The translations under genes and the position numbers were made by a program. 64,000 bases of DNA from Pacificispira sp033344895 (GTDB lineage: Bacteria; Pseudomonadota; Alphaproteobacteria; UBA8366; Aestuariispiraceae). Positions 8,618-17,188 of this stretch are shown piece after piece (position 1 is the stretch's first letter; the number at the start of each line of letters is the position of its first letter). The DNA lies in contig OZ245920.1 in NCBI GenBank assembly GCA_965229685.1, positions 434,001 through 498,000 of the forward strand. The letters run 5' to 3'. The notes below the pieces were generated by a model that was not told where the DNA came from, did no database searches, and was given only the letters and a program-made list of their open reading frames with translations.

Positions 8618-10404
8618 GTACCGACATGGACCAATCCGAAAAGAGCGAGAGCCCTGTCGATGTGGCGGCGTTTCGGTCGGAACTTCGCGCTTCTCCAAAG
8701 CTAATGACCTATCTGAAGGCGTTGCGTGTTCTGGAGAGTGAATCAATTCCTGCGCGGCGCGTCCGGTTGCTTTCCAGTTTTACTGTACGGGCGTTGGAAC
8801 CGTATCTGAAGGTGGAGGCGCTGCTATCGGGCTGGCGCATGGAGCCGCAGTTCGAGGAATACTCTCAATGGCAGCAGGCGCTTCTCTCCGCACCGCAAGA
8901 GGGTGCGGAGGCGGATGCCTATGTTCTGCTGCTACATCCGGAAGCATTCGTGGACGCCACACGAGATCGCGATGAAGCGCTGAATGCGGCTGAGCGGAAC
9001 CTGACCGCATTGGTTTCGAACTTTCGGAAGCGATGCGGGGCACCTTTGTTGCTCGTGCTGCCGAAGACCGCGGTGCATGCCGAAAGGTTCGGGTTCGGCT
9101 TGCTGGCCCGAGGTCCCTCCGAGGTTGCGGCCACAAGACTCTGCGATGCATTACGGGCCGTCGCGGAATCGACGGCCGGGGTCTATTGCGTCGACCCTCC
9201 TGAAGAGATGGTTTCGGACCGGGATCTTGTTGGGCTTTACCGGACAATGACGCCCGTGCGGCCTGCACATGCCCCCGGATACGCAGAGACCATTGCTCGC
9301 AGCCTGTCCGGGTTTTTCCGGCCCCGCAAGAAGGTACTCGTATGCGATCTGGACAACACATTGTGGGGAGGGGTTGTCGGGGAAACGGGGGCGGATGGCG
9401 TTGCCATTGGGCCGGAATGGCCCGGGCAAGCCTACCGCTTGCTGCAACGCGCGATCCTGGATTTGTCCGAGAGCGGGATTCTGCTTGCGATAGCCAGCAA
9501 GAACAATGAAGCGGATGCCCGAGAGGTTTTTGATACACGATCGGAAATGGTGCTGCGCTGGGAGGATTTCGTTGCGCGGCGTGTTGACTGGAATGACAAG
9601 GCCGAGAACATCCGATCCATGGCGGAGGAACTTTCGCTGGGTCTCGATAGCTTTGTATTCCTGGACGACAATCCGGTGGAGTGCGCGCGTGTTCGGACCG
9701 CCTTGCCGCAGGTTGAAGTCGTCATGATGCCGCAGGAGCCTGAGCGGTTCGTGGAGGAGTTGCTGAACTGTCGCGGCTTCGATGCCCTATCGATCATGGC
9801 GGAAGACAAGTTGCGAACGCAGACCTATCGGGCCGAGGGCCAGAGACGGGCATTGCAGGAAGACGCGGCGAGTATCGATGATTTTCTGAAAACCCTGGCG
9901 CTTCAAGCCGATCTGAAAACGGTTCAGGCATCCACGGTGGAGCGCACGCATCAGCTCTTCAACAAGACCAATCAGTTTCACATGACGCTCGAGCGGCCGA
10001 CCTTGAGCGAGATCGAAGCCAGACGGGAAGGTCTGTACACAATTTCTTTGCGGGACAGGTTCGGCGACTATGGGATTATCGGTATCCTGGAGTTGTCCTC
10101 TAGTCCGGATGCCATGCGGATAGATAACCTGATCATGAGTTGCCGGGCTTTGGGGCGCGGCATGGAGGAGACGGCGCTCGCCTTTGCCGCCGAGCAGGCC
10201 CGAGAGCGGAATCTTGCGAAGCTGGAGATCGCCTTTGTCGAGGGGCCGAGGAACCAGCCGGCGCGGCGATTTTTGGAGAAGGCCGAGTTTGAGGCAGCAC
10301 GGGATGAAGGGGATGGCCGGTGCATCTATGTTCGCCCCATCGACCGGAACATTCCCGAATACCCGGCGGCGGTAGAGTTGAACCTGGTGGTCGAGGCCGC
10401 CTGA
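8614..10404 (+). CDS. FkbH-like HAD-IIIC family protein
   Basis: 596 residues, the usual length of stand-alone FkbH-type proteins. After a 235-residue N-terminal region with an SGNH-hydrolase-like look comes the HAD motif VLVCDLDNTLWGGVVGE (about 242-258). Then come IASKNNEADA and the FVFLDDNPVECARVR segment, and finally a GNAT-like C-terminal part from about residue 425 (FNKTNQFHMT ... CRALGRGMEETAL). FkbH-type enzymes load a glyceryl group from 1,3-bisphosphoglycerate onto an acyl carrier protein. An ACP gene starts 16 bases downstream, which makes glyceryl-ACP formation the leading hypothesis. The start overlaps the preceding stop by ATGA. Confidence 0.88.
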   Translation: MSTDMDQSEKSESPVDVAAFRSELRASPKLMTYLKALRVLESESIPARRVRLLSSFTVRALEPYLKVEALLSGWRMEPQFEEYSQWQQALLSAPQEGAEADAYVLLLHPEAFVDATRDRDEALNAAERNLTALVSNFRKRCGAPLLLVLPKTAVHAERFGFGLLARGPSEVAATRLCDALRAVAESTAGVYCVDPPEEMVSDRDLVGLYRTMTPVRPAHAPGYAETIARSLSGFFRPRKKVLVCDLDNTLWGGVVGETGADGVAIGPEWPGQAYRLLQRAILDLSESGILLAIASKNNEADAREVFDTRSEMVLRWEDFVARRVDWNDKAENIRSMAEELSLGLDSFVFLDDNPVECARVRTALPQVEVVMMPQEPERFVEELLNCRGFDALSIMAEDKLRTQTYRAEGQRRALQEDAASIDDFLKTLALQADLKTVQASTVERTHQLFNKTNQFHMTLERPTLSEIEARREGLYTISLRDRFGDYGIIGILELSSSPDAMRIDNLIMSCRALGRGMEETALAFAAEQARERNLAKLEIAFVEGPRNQPARRFLEKAEFEAARDEGDGRCIYVRPIDRNIPEYPAAVELNLVVEAA

Positions 10405-10420
10405 AGGAAGAGACGTTAAA

Positions 10421-10681
10421 ATGGCGCAGAAGATGAGCGAAGCGGAGATCCGGCAAGTTCTGGTCGAGATTTTTTCCGAAGTGTTGGGAATCAAGACCGA
10501 GTCAGTAACCGACGATTTGTCGCCGGACAATTGTGAGAACTGGGATTCCCTGCGGCATATGCAAATCTGTACCGCAATCGATGAAAGTTTCGAGATTGCC
10601 TTGGATATGTCCACTCAGGTTGAGATTCTGACATTCGACTTGGCCGTGGAGACGGTAAAAGCAGAGCTTTCCAATGGCTGA
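10421..10681 (+). CDS. Acyl carrier protein
   Basis: 86 residues, acidic, with the phosphopantetheine attachment serine at about 43 in ENWDSLRHMQI and typical four-helix spacing. A good ribosome-binding sequence (GAAGGAAGAG) precedes the ATG. This is a dedicated rather than housekeeping ACP: it lies between fkbH and an oxidoreductase, and the sequence around the serine (DSLRHM) matches the ACPs that partner FkbH/HAD-IIIC proteins. It probably carries a glyceryl or short hydroxyacyl unit for sugar acylation. Its 3' end overlaps the next gene by 8 bases. Confidence 0.93.
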   Translation: MAQKMSEAEIRQVLVEIFSEVLGIKTESVTDDLSPDNCENWDSLRHMQICTAIDESFEIALDMSTQVEILTFDLAVETVKAELSNG

Positions 10682-11672
10682 AGCCGACCGGTCCGGTCCA
10701 ACCGTTGCGGTGATCGGACTTGGATCCATGGGAATGCGTCACGCGGCCAATGCGCAAGAGCTGGGCGCCCGGGTCGTTGGGGTCGAACCTGATCCATCTC
10801 GCCGGGATCAGGCGGTAGCAACCCTGCCGCAACTTCGTTTTGTGAAGGATGTCGTCGATGCGGCGGCGGTCGCCGATGCTGCTGTGATTGCCAGCCCGTC
10901 TAGTCGTCATGCGGATGATTTGCGGGTTTGTTTGTCTGCTGGCTGCCATGTTCTGGTGGAGAAACCGCTGGCGGATCGGACAGACGAAATGCGTGCGCTG
11001 ATGCAGCAGGCCCGAAAAAGCAACCGGATCGTCGCCGTCGCGCAGAACCTCAGATTCCATCCGGCCGTCATGGCAGCGCGTTCGATTCTGGATGCGGGAG
11101 AGTTCGGGCCGGTATTGTCGGCGGTCAGCATTGGGGCGAGCTATCTTCCGGAATGGCGGCCTAACCAGGATTACCGCACCAACTATGCTGCTGACCCGAA
11201 GTCCGGGGGCGTCATGTTCGACTGGATTCATGAAGTTGATCTTCTGGCGCATCTTCTCGGACCATTTCGCGTACAGGGGGCGGCCTCGGCGGGTCAGCGC
11301 GTCCTCGAGATGGAGTCAGAGGAGGAGGCGGGGCTGTTGCTGCGCCACACGCAGGGCTGCCTTTCGATGGTGTTGCTGAGCTACACGACACGGCCGCCGC
11401 TGCGAAAGACCACCTTGTTCGGGCCGAATGGCCGTCTGGAAATTGATATTCCCGCCCGGACCCTGCTGCAACTGGATGCCCACGGGAATCCGGTAAGAGA
11501 AGAGGCGTTCGGCGGCCAACACACGGACGACTACAAATCCGAGCTTCAGGATTTCCTGTCCGCGATACGAACGGGCGGGCCGCCGCGATGCAGCGGCGAA
11601 GAGGCTCTTGAGATCTTACAGGGCGTGCTCGACGCGCGGCGGATTGCTGGGCTGCCGCAACACGGCTCTTAA
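10674..11672 (+). CDS. Gfo/Idh/MocA-family oxidoreductase
   Basis: 332 residues. The N-terminal Rossmann fold has VAVIGLGSMGMRHAANA, the family marker VEKPLADRTDEM, and a C-terminal domain with FDWIHEVDLLAHLLG, whose His/Asp pair lies where the family places its catalytic site. These enzymes oxidise or reduce sugars or sugar nucleotides with NAD(P). The 8-base overlap with the ACP gene means tight coupling. Whether it acts on a sugar or on the ACP-bound acyl unit cannot be decided from the sequence. A second family member at 25602-26600 is better explained as WlbA. Confidence 0.85.
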   Translation: MAEADRSGPTVAVIGLGSMGMRHAANAQELGARVVGVEPDPSRRDQAVATLPQLRFVKDVVDAAAVADAAVIASPSSRHADDLRVCLSAGCHVLVEKPLADRTDEMRALMQQARKSNRIVAVAQNLRFHPAVMAARSILDAGEFGPVLSAVSIGASYLPEWRPNQDYRTNYAADPKSGGVMFDWIHEVDLLAHLLGPFRVQGAASAGQRVLEMESEEEAGLLLRHTQGCLSMVLLSYTTRPPLRKTTLFGPNGRLEIDIPARTLLQLDAHGNPVREEAFGGQHTDDYKSELQDFLSAIRTGGPPRCSGEEALEILQGVLDARRIAGLPQHGS

Positions 11673-11703
11673 CGCTGAACCTCGGGAAAGGTCGGAAGGA
11701 TAG

Positions 11704-12387
11704 ATGGGTACACAATCGTCAAATGCCGAAACCCGGATGTGGGACGTTTTCAACGAGTTCCATTATCTTTGCGATACACACCGCTATCAGAAACTGCTTG
11801 CGCGTGCTGACATCGTTCGACGCATTGCGGATGTGCCCGGCGACATCGTCGATTGCGGCACATTCAAAGGCATCAGTACGCTGCAATTTGCCCATTTTCT
11901 GAAGATATTCCGCCCCCACGGGGCTGGACGTGTTGTCAGCTTCGACACATTCGAGGCTGTTTTTCCGAAAGTCAGAGCTGATGAGACAGAATCTGCCGAA
12001 GCCCACATGCGCGATCTGTACGAAGCGAGCGCTTTCGATCAGTTGACAGACGCCGTGTCCCGCCTGGGACTGGAGCAAAGCGTAGAGATCGTGAAAGGCG
12101 ACATCACCGAAACCCTTCCGGAATACATGGCGGACAAGCCCGGGTTCCGGATTTCATTGCTGCATTGTGACCTGGATGTTTATCCGGCGACGAAGCGCAT
12201 ACTGGAACTGGCATGGGAGCGGCTGGTCCCCGGTGGAATTGTTCTGTTCGATCAATATGCGGTCCGGAATTGGGGTGAGGCCGATGCCGCCGATGAATTC
12301 TTTGCCACTCTGGACCATCCGCCGAAGCTCAAGATCCTGACGGAGACTCCGACTCCGACGGCTTATGCGGTCAAGGAACGGTACTAA
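11704..12387 (+). CDS. TylF/MycF-type SAM-dependent O-methyltransferase
   Basis: 227 residues. It shows the class I SAM-binding segment PGDIVDCGTFKGISTLQFAHFLK, an acidic loop VVSFDTFEAVF, and the metal-ligand region LLHCDLDVYPATKRIL followed by VPGGIVLFDQYAV. This arrangement is characteristic of the TylF/MycF family, metal-dependent methyltransferases that act on sugar hydroxyls. It has a strong ribosome site (GGAAGGA) 4 bases before the ATG. In this setting it could methylate the sugar or a glyceryl substituent made by the FkbH/ACP pair. Confidence 0.87.
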   Translation: MGTQSSNAETRMWDVFNEFHYLCDTHRYQKLLARADIVRRIADVPGDIVDCGTFKGISTLQFAHFLKIFRPHGAGRVVSFDTFEAVFPKVRADETESAEAHMRDLYEASAFDQLTDAVSRLGLEQSVEIVKGDITETLPEYMADKPGFRISLLHCDLDVYPATKRILELAWERLVPGGIVLFDQYAVRNWGEADAADEFFATLDHPPKLKILTETPTPTAYAVKERY

Positions 12388-12390
12388 TTG

Positions 12391-13572
12391 ATGGTTTCGC
12401 CGGTGTGGAGCATGCGATACGCGGCGCTGCTGAGGCGGCTCAAGCGGCTTGCGGGAATTCAAACGCCGCCGCCCCCCCGTCCGGCGGCAGCGCAGGCCGC
12501 TTACGACCCAAGCGCCCGCGCTTCTTTTTTGATGCGCGATGCGCCTTTGGCGCTGTCCCGCGCCAAAAATCGCGATCAGGGCCTCTCTGACTGGCAGACA
12601 CAGGCTCGGGACAAGCTGGCCGAGATTACCGGCTACTGTCGGGAGCGTCCGCGCCTGGCCGTTGTTCACGATGCTCCTTACCAGACACCGGGGTCACCGG
12701 CCATGCGGGAGGTTGTGCTGGCAACTGAATGCGGGCTGTTGGCGCCTTTGATGATTGCAGACCCGGGGGACGGGGCTGGGCTTCGACCCGCCATGATCTG
12801 CCTGCAGGGAACGAATAGCGGATTTCACCTCTCCTGGGGCGAGACGCGTGAGCCGGTTGACGCCATGCGGATTGAACGAGGGGGGGATTTTCTGAGGCAG
12901 GCCGCCGGTCAGGGATTCGTCGCCGTTGCGCTGGAGATGCGGTGCTTCGGCCGCAGGGCGGAACGCGCGTTGCCTCGTCGATCTCCAGTCCATTCGATCG
13001 ATCATGCGCTCCATCTGATGCTCAACGGGCGGTCTCTCCTCGGCGAGCGGTCGTCCGATGTGTCTCTTGCTCTGGATTGGCTGGTCGAGAACGCCCCTGA
13101 ATTGGGCATCGATCCGGAAATGATCTACATCATGGGGCATTCCGCAGGCGGCAGTGTAGCATTGTATTCCTCGGCGCTGGACACACGCATCGCCGGCGCA
13201 ATCTTGTCGGGATGTATCGGCTATGCTCGTGAAACTTACGGCGCCAGGGGGGACCAGGCGGGCCAGAATGTCGTGCCGGGTTTCCTGAATTGGATGGAAA
13301 CCGATGATGTGGTCGCGCTGTGCGCCCCGCGCCCGACAGTGGTGATTTCAGGTACGAAAGATCATATCTATCCGGGTGATGGCGCGAGTCGGGTCTGTGC
13401 CTCGGCCGCGGACGCCTGGGCGGCGCTGAATGCTTCGGATAGGCTGGCTGTTCTGGAACCGGAAGGGGGACATCGCTTCTATCCGGATGCGGTCTGGCCA
13501 GCGTTCTCGGAAGTCGCGCGTTTAGCACCGATCGGTAAGAACGAGTTCTTGAAGGAAAGGGCAAGTCCATGA
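12391..13572 (+). CDS. Alpha/beta hydrolase, acetyl-xylan-esterase/dienelactone-hydrolase-like
   Basis: 393 residues from the ATG at 12391 (a TTG one codon earlier is in frame). A complete catalytic triad is visible: nucleophile Ser251 in MGHSAGGSVALY, Asp324 in SGTKDHIYPGDG and His361 in EGGHRFYPDA. The central part (MICLQGTNSGFHLSWGE) fits the family's oxyanion-hole strand. The length and the long N-terminal arm resemble esterases that remove acetyl or other acyl groups from carbohydrates. There is no signal peptide, so it acts in the cytoplasm, perhaps editing or transferring an acyl group on a sugar intermediate. The next gene starts within its stop (ATGA). Confidence 0.75.
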   Translation: MVSPVWSMRYAALLRRLKRLAGIQTPPPPRPAAAQAAYDPSARASFLMRDAPLALSRAKNRDQGLSDWQTQARDKLAEITGYCRERPRLAVVHDAPYQTPGSPAMREVVLATECGLLAPLMIADPGDGAGLRPAMICLQGTNSGFHLSWGETREPVDAMRIERGGDFLRQAAGQGFVAVALEMRCFGRRAERALPRRSPVHSIDHALHLMLNGRSLLGERSSDVSLALDWLVENAPELGIDPEMIYIMGHSAGGSVALYSSALDTRIAGAILSGCIGYARETYGARGDQAGQNVVPGFLNWMETDDVVALCAPRPTVVISGTKDHIYPGDGASRVCASAADAWAALNASDRLAVLEPEGGHRFYPDAVWPAFSEVARLAPIGKNEFLKERASP

Positions 13573-15077
13573 AACGGATGCTGGATGTCGAAAAGACGCG
13601 CCGGTCCTACCATGCGGACCGCGCGATGAATAGCACGCACAGGGCGTCCTTGATGGTGCCGGAGTTCGATGGTGCGGATGCTGAAATCAGCTTCCTGAAT
13701 CACTTTCTGCTGAAGCGGGGATATCCTAACGTCGCCTGCCGTGTCACTGCCATCGATCCGGAAGGTGCGCGCATCGTTTCTCGTCTCGTTCCGATCAATG
13801 AACCCAAGGTATACACCATTCCCTTGTCCGGAATGGTCGATGAGGTCGTGGATAGTTATCAGGTCGAATTCTTCGCCGCCGATAACCTCTTCATCCCGTT
13901 TCCCGCGGTCATGATCAATCATCGCGGAGACGGGTTCGTGAATAGTGTTCACGCCTATAATCGGGTCCTGAACGATGTTTTCGAGGACGATGAAATCAAC
14001 CAGGTCCACCAGCGCGAAGCGGCCATTGATGTGCGGTACGACGACGTCGCCGAGACATTTCTTGTTTTCCACGCCGGTCCTCAGCCGGTCGACGATGTGC
14101 TGCGTGCGGAACTGACCCTGCCGGACGGCCGGGTGCTCAACGCGGAACATTCGATCCGGTGTCCGAAACTGTGCCGGAAGATCATCATGTTGAGCGATTT
14201 GTTCCCTGAACTACCGAAACCGCTGGGCGGGGGGACACTGAAAGTGGACCAGCCGCGGCAGTTCCTGTTCTACGGACGCATGCTGGTCGGGCAGAAAACC
14301 GCTGACGGCGCCTTCAGCGCCAATCACAGCTACTACGATTGTGCGGATTTCCCGGAGTATTGGGATAACAGCGAGCCGAGCGGTCGTGTCTATCCGTTCC
14401 TTCCGAAGTTCGACAATATTTTGCGGTTCTATCCGATCATGTCGCCCGGTGACCTGTCGTTCAATGTGTCGCTTTTCGATCCGGATGGCAGGGAACTGGG
14501 GGCGAGAAACCTTGGCCAGATATCCACGCCCAAAGGCAACGATTTGGAGTTTTCCGTAACTGACTTCGTCGCGCAGGCAGGCATCGATCCCGGTACTGTA
14601 TCCGGGTTCGGGATCACCGCACGACCTTCTTCAGGGAATACGCCGACAAGGGTCAATCACCAGCTTGTCTATGGTGCGGGCGGATTGGAAAGTTCCATCA
14701 ACATTTCCCTGACCAATCCCAACGTCTTCGTTCCTGCCGGCAAGAAAGGCTTTAGCTGGGGACAGGTTCTGGTCGGCGGCGGAATGACTTCTCAGCTAGG
14801 TCTCGTCGGAATGACACCATCCGCACCGGGGGCATCGGCATCGGTGAAATTCTATGACGCGCGCGGTCAAATTGCCGAGCGTCAGGTTGAATTGGCCAAT
14901 CGCGGCGCGGCCGTCTTCGACGTAGCCGAAGAACTGGAATCCGAACTCGATTCCTCCCGGTTGGAGGAGGGAGATTGTGTCTGGTATCAGGTGGCGACGG
15001 ACCGTCCGGATCCCAGCGCGATTGTCGCTAGCCGGAATGACGTCACCGGGCATTCGGTTGGAGAGCATTCCTTCTGA
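13569..15077 (+). CDS. Unrecognised 502-residue, probably beta-rich protein
   Basis: No family is recognised. The product has no signal peptide or membrane segment and is rich in alternating hydrophobic/polar strands separated by Gly/Asp/Asn turns (SFNVSLFDPDGRELGARNLG, ASVKFYDARGQIAERQVEL). This suggests beta-sandwich domains, possibly two or three repeats of one fold: similar strand patterns recur near residues 180-200, 298-320 and 415-440. Notable segments are NHFLLKRGYPNVACRV near the N-terminus and ANHSYYDCADFPEYWDNS in the middle. It overlaps the hydrolase gene by 4 bases and precedes the cytidylyltransferase-aminotransferase fusion, so it almost certainly works in the same glycan pathway. 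It could be a carbohydrate-binding or scaffold protein. Confidence 0.5.
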   Translation: MKRMLDVEKTRRSYHADRAMNSTHRASLMVPEFDGADAEISFLNHFLLKRGYPNVACRVTAIDPEGARIVSRLVPINEPKVYTIPLSGMVDEVVDSYQVEFFAADNLFIPFPAVMINHRGDGFVNSVHAYNRVLNDVFEDDEINQVHQREAAIDVRYDDVAETFLVFHAGPQPVDDVLRAELTLPDGRVLNAEHSIRCPKLCRKIIMLSDLFPELPKPLGGGTLKVDQPRQFLFYGRMLVGQKTADGAFSANHSYYDCADFPEYWDNSEPSGRVYPFLPKFDNILRFYPIMSPGDLSFNVSLFDPDGRELGARNLGQISTPKGNDLEFSVTDFVAQAGIDPGTVSGFGITARPSSGNTPTRVNHQLVYGAGGLESSINISLTNPNVFVPAGKKGFSWGQVLVGGGMTSQLGLVGMTPSAPGASASVKFYDARGQIAERQVELANRGAAVFDVAEELESELDSSRLEEGDCVWYQVATDRPDPSAIVASRNDVTGHSVGEHSF

Positions 15078-15118
15078 CCCGGGCCGGATCCTTCATCTAA
15101 AATCTGGAAAACTTCAAT

Positions 15119-17188
15119 ATGCGCACGGTTGCGATTATCCAGGCACGCATGGGGTCTTCCCGCCTGCCCGGGAAAATTCTGATGCCAATCGGCGGCGTGC
15201 CGATGCTTGAAAGAACGGTGAACGCGGCACGGGCGGTTTCCGGGATCGATGCGGTGATCGTGGCAACCACCGATAATGCCCAGGACAATCCTGTCGCCGA
15301 GTGGTGCGCCCAATCCGGAGTCGAGATTTTCCGCGGTTCGGAAACAGATGTCCTGGACAGATTTTCAGGGGCTGCCAAACAGGCCGCTGCGGATGTGGTT
15401 GTCCGGCTGACAGCGGATTGTCCATTCCTCGATCCGGCGATTGTCGCCGAAACGTTAGCGCTGCATCGCATTGCGAAGGCCGACTATGCCAGCAATGTTG
15501 CGCCGCCGAGCTGGCCTGACGGGCTGGACTGCGAAGTCATGACCAGTGCCGTGCTGGACGTGGCCGCCGCTGAGGCGATTCGTACCAGCGATCGCGAACA
15601 TGTAACCCCTTTCATTCGCGCCAATCGACACCGGTTCAAGGTCGTCAATCTGCCATGCCCGATTCCAGGCGTCCATCGCCTGCGGTGGACGGTTGATACT
15701 CAGGAAGATTTGGAGCGGGCGGAACGGTTGGTCGGGGCTGCTTCGGCATTCTCGGGAAAAGGCGCTACGGAGACCCTGCGCTGGACCGAACTGCTGCATT
15801 GCGACATGCCGCAAGTGGGTGATTCCCGAGCGGCGGACGGGCGCAACGAAGGCTATCGGATCAGCTTGACCGCAGATCAGAAGTCGCCCGCCAACCGATC
15901 TCCGAGAATCTACAAGAACTCCATGGGGCTTCTGGAGCGTGCCGAGAAGACCATCCCTACCGGAGCACAGACTTTCAGCAAGAGCCGATATCAGTTCCCG
16001 GTCGGAGCGGCGCCGCTGTTTTTGACCGCTGGCCAGGGCGGCCGGGTATGGGATGTTGACGGCAATGAATATGTCGACATGGTCAATGGGCTGTTGTGTG
16101 TCTCGCTCGGCTATTGCGATCCTGAAGTCGATGCGGCGGTACGAGCCCAGATGGATCTTGGCGTCAGTTTCTCCCTGGCAACCGAACTGGAAGCAGAACT
16201 CTCTGAGAGGCTGGTTGATATCATCCCGGCGGCCGAATCGGTGCGGTTTACAAAGAATGGTTCCGATGCGACCAGCGCCGCGGTTCGGATAGTGCGCGCA
16301 GCCACCGGGCGAAACCGAATCATCAGCTGCGGCTATCATGGTTGGCACGATTGGTACATCGGCGCCACCGCACGATCCCTGGGGGTGCCGGAGGCTGTTC
16401 GCGACCTGACAAGTGTTGTGGCTTACAACGATCTGGAAGCCGTCGAGGCTGTCCTGATGCGGTATCCGAATCAGATCGCCGGCCTGATAATGGAACCTGC
16501 GAACATCACCGAACCTGATCCGGGATACCTGGCCGACTTGAAGGAGCTACTGCACCGTCACGGCGCGTATCTGGTATTTGACGAAGTCATAACGGGGTTC
16601 CGCTTTTCGCTCGGCGGTGCACAGGAACTTTTTGGCGTTACGCCGGATCTCGCATGTTTCGGCAAGGGAATGGCGAACGGGCTGCCTCTTTCCGCGGTCG
16701 TCGGACGGTCCGACCTGATGGCGCAGTTCGAACATATCTTTGTATCCGGAACCTTCGGCGGTGAGGCCTTGTCTCTTGCGGCGGCCATCGCTGTCGTCGA
16801 CAAGATGCGGCGCGAACCGGTGATCGAAACCATCAACCGAAACGGCGGTGCGTTAGGCGCTGCGGTAGAGGAAGTGATTTCTTCCAACGGTCTCGGGGCG
16901 GTCATGAAGCTGAAAGGTTTCGACCCCTGGCGAATTCTGATGATTCAGGATCAACCGGGGGCCGATGCTATGGCGATCAAGACGGTTCTGATTTCGGAAA
17001 TGTGCCAGCGTGGCGTCTTGACCCTGGGTAGCCACAATATGTCCTACGCGCACTCCGAGGCCGACCTGCGTCAGGTTGTCCAGGCTTACCGGGAGGTCCT
17101 GCCAATCATCGCGGACAAGTTGGCGAGAAACAGGCTGGTGGAAGAATTGTCAGTGCCGCCGCTAGTGCCAGTTTTCAAGGTGCGGTGA
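15119..17188 (+). CDS. SpsF-type cytidylyltransferase fused to a class III (GSA-type) aminotransferase
   Basis: 689 residues in one uninterrupted frame. Residues 1-235 are a CTP-transferase domain of the SpsF/NeuA superfamily: VAIIQARMGSSRLPGKIL, then VRLTADCPFLDP, WPDGLDCEVM and LRWTVDTQEDLE. After a linker at about 235-265 comes a fold-type I class III aminotransferase close to glutamate-1-semialdehyde aminomutases: TIPTGAQTFSKSR, KNGSDATSAAVRI, CGYHGWHDWY, the FDEVITGFR motif and the PLP lysine at about 516 in CFGKGMANGLPLSAVVG. No separate CMP-pseudaminate synthetase (PseF) is seen, so the N-terminal domain is the best candidate to activate the NulO. The fused transaminase implies an extra amino group on the same molecule. 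Both roles are inference. Confidence 0.85.
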   Translation: MRTVAIIQARMGSSRLPGKILMPIGGVPMLERTVNAARAVSGIDAVIVATTDNAQDNPVAEWCAQSGVEIFRGSETDVLDRFSGAAKQAAADVVVRLTADCPFLDPAIVAETLALHRIAKADYASNVAPPSWPDGLDCEVMTSAVLDVAAAEAIRTSDREHVTPFIRANRHRFKVVNLPCPIPGVHRLRWTVDTQEDLERAERLVGAASAFSGKGATETLRWTELLHCDMPQVGDSRAADGRNEGYRISLTADQKSPANRSPRIYKNSMGLLERAEKTIPTGAQTFSKSRYQFPVGAAPLFLTAGQGGRVWDVDGNEYVDMVNGLLCVSLGYCDPEVDAAVRAQMDLGVSFSLATELEAELSERLVDIIPAAESVRFTKNGSDATSAAVRIVRAATGRNRIISCGYHGWHDWYIGATARSLGVPEAVRDLTSVVAYNDLEAVEAVLMRYPNQIAGLIMEPANITEPDPGYLADLKELLHRHGAYLVFDEVITGFRFSLGGAQELFGVTPDLACFGKGMANGLPLSAVVGRSDLMAQFEHIFVSGTFGGEALSLAAAIAVVDKMRREPVIETINRNGGALGAAVEEVISSNGLGAVMKLKGFDPWRILMIQDQPGADAMAIKTVLISEMCQRGVLTLGSHNMSYAHSEADLRQVVQAYREVLPIIADKLARNRLVEELSVPPLVPVFKVR

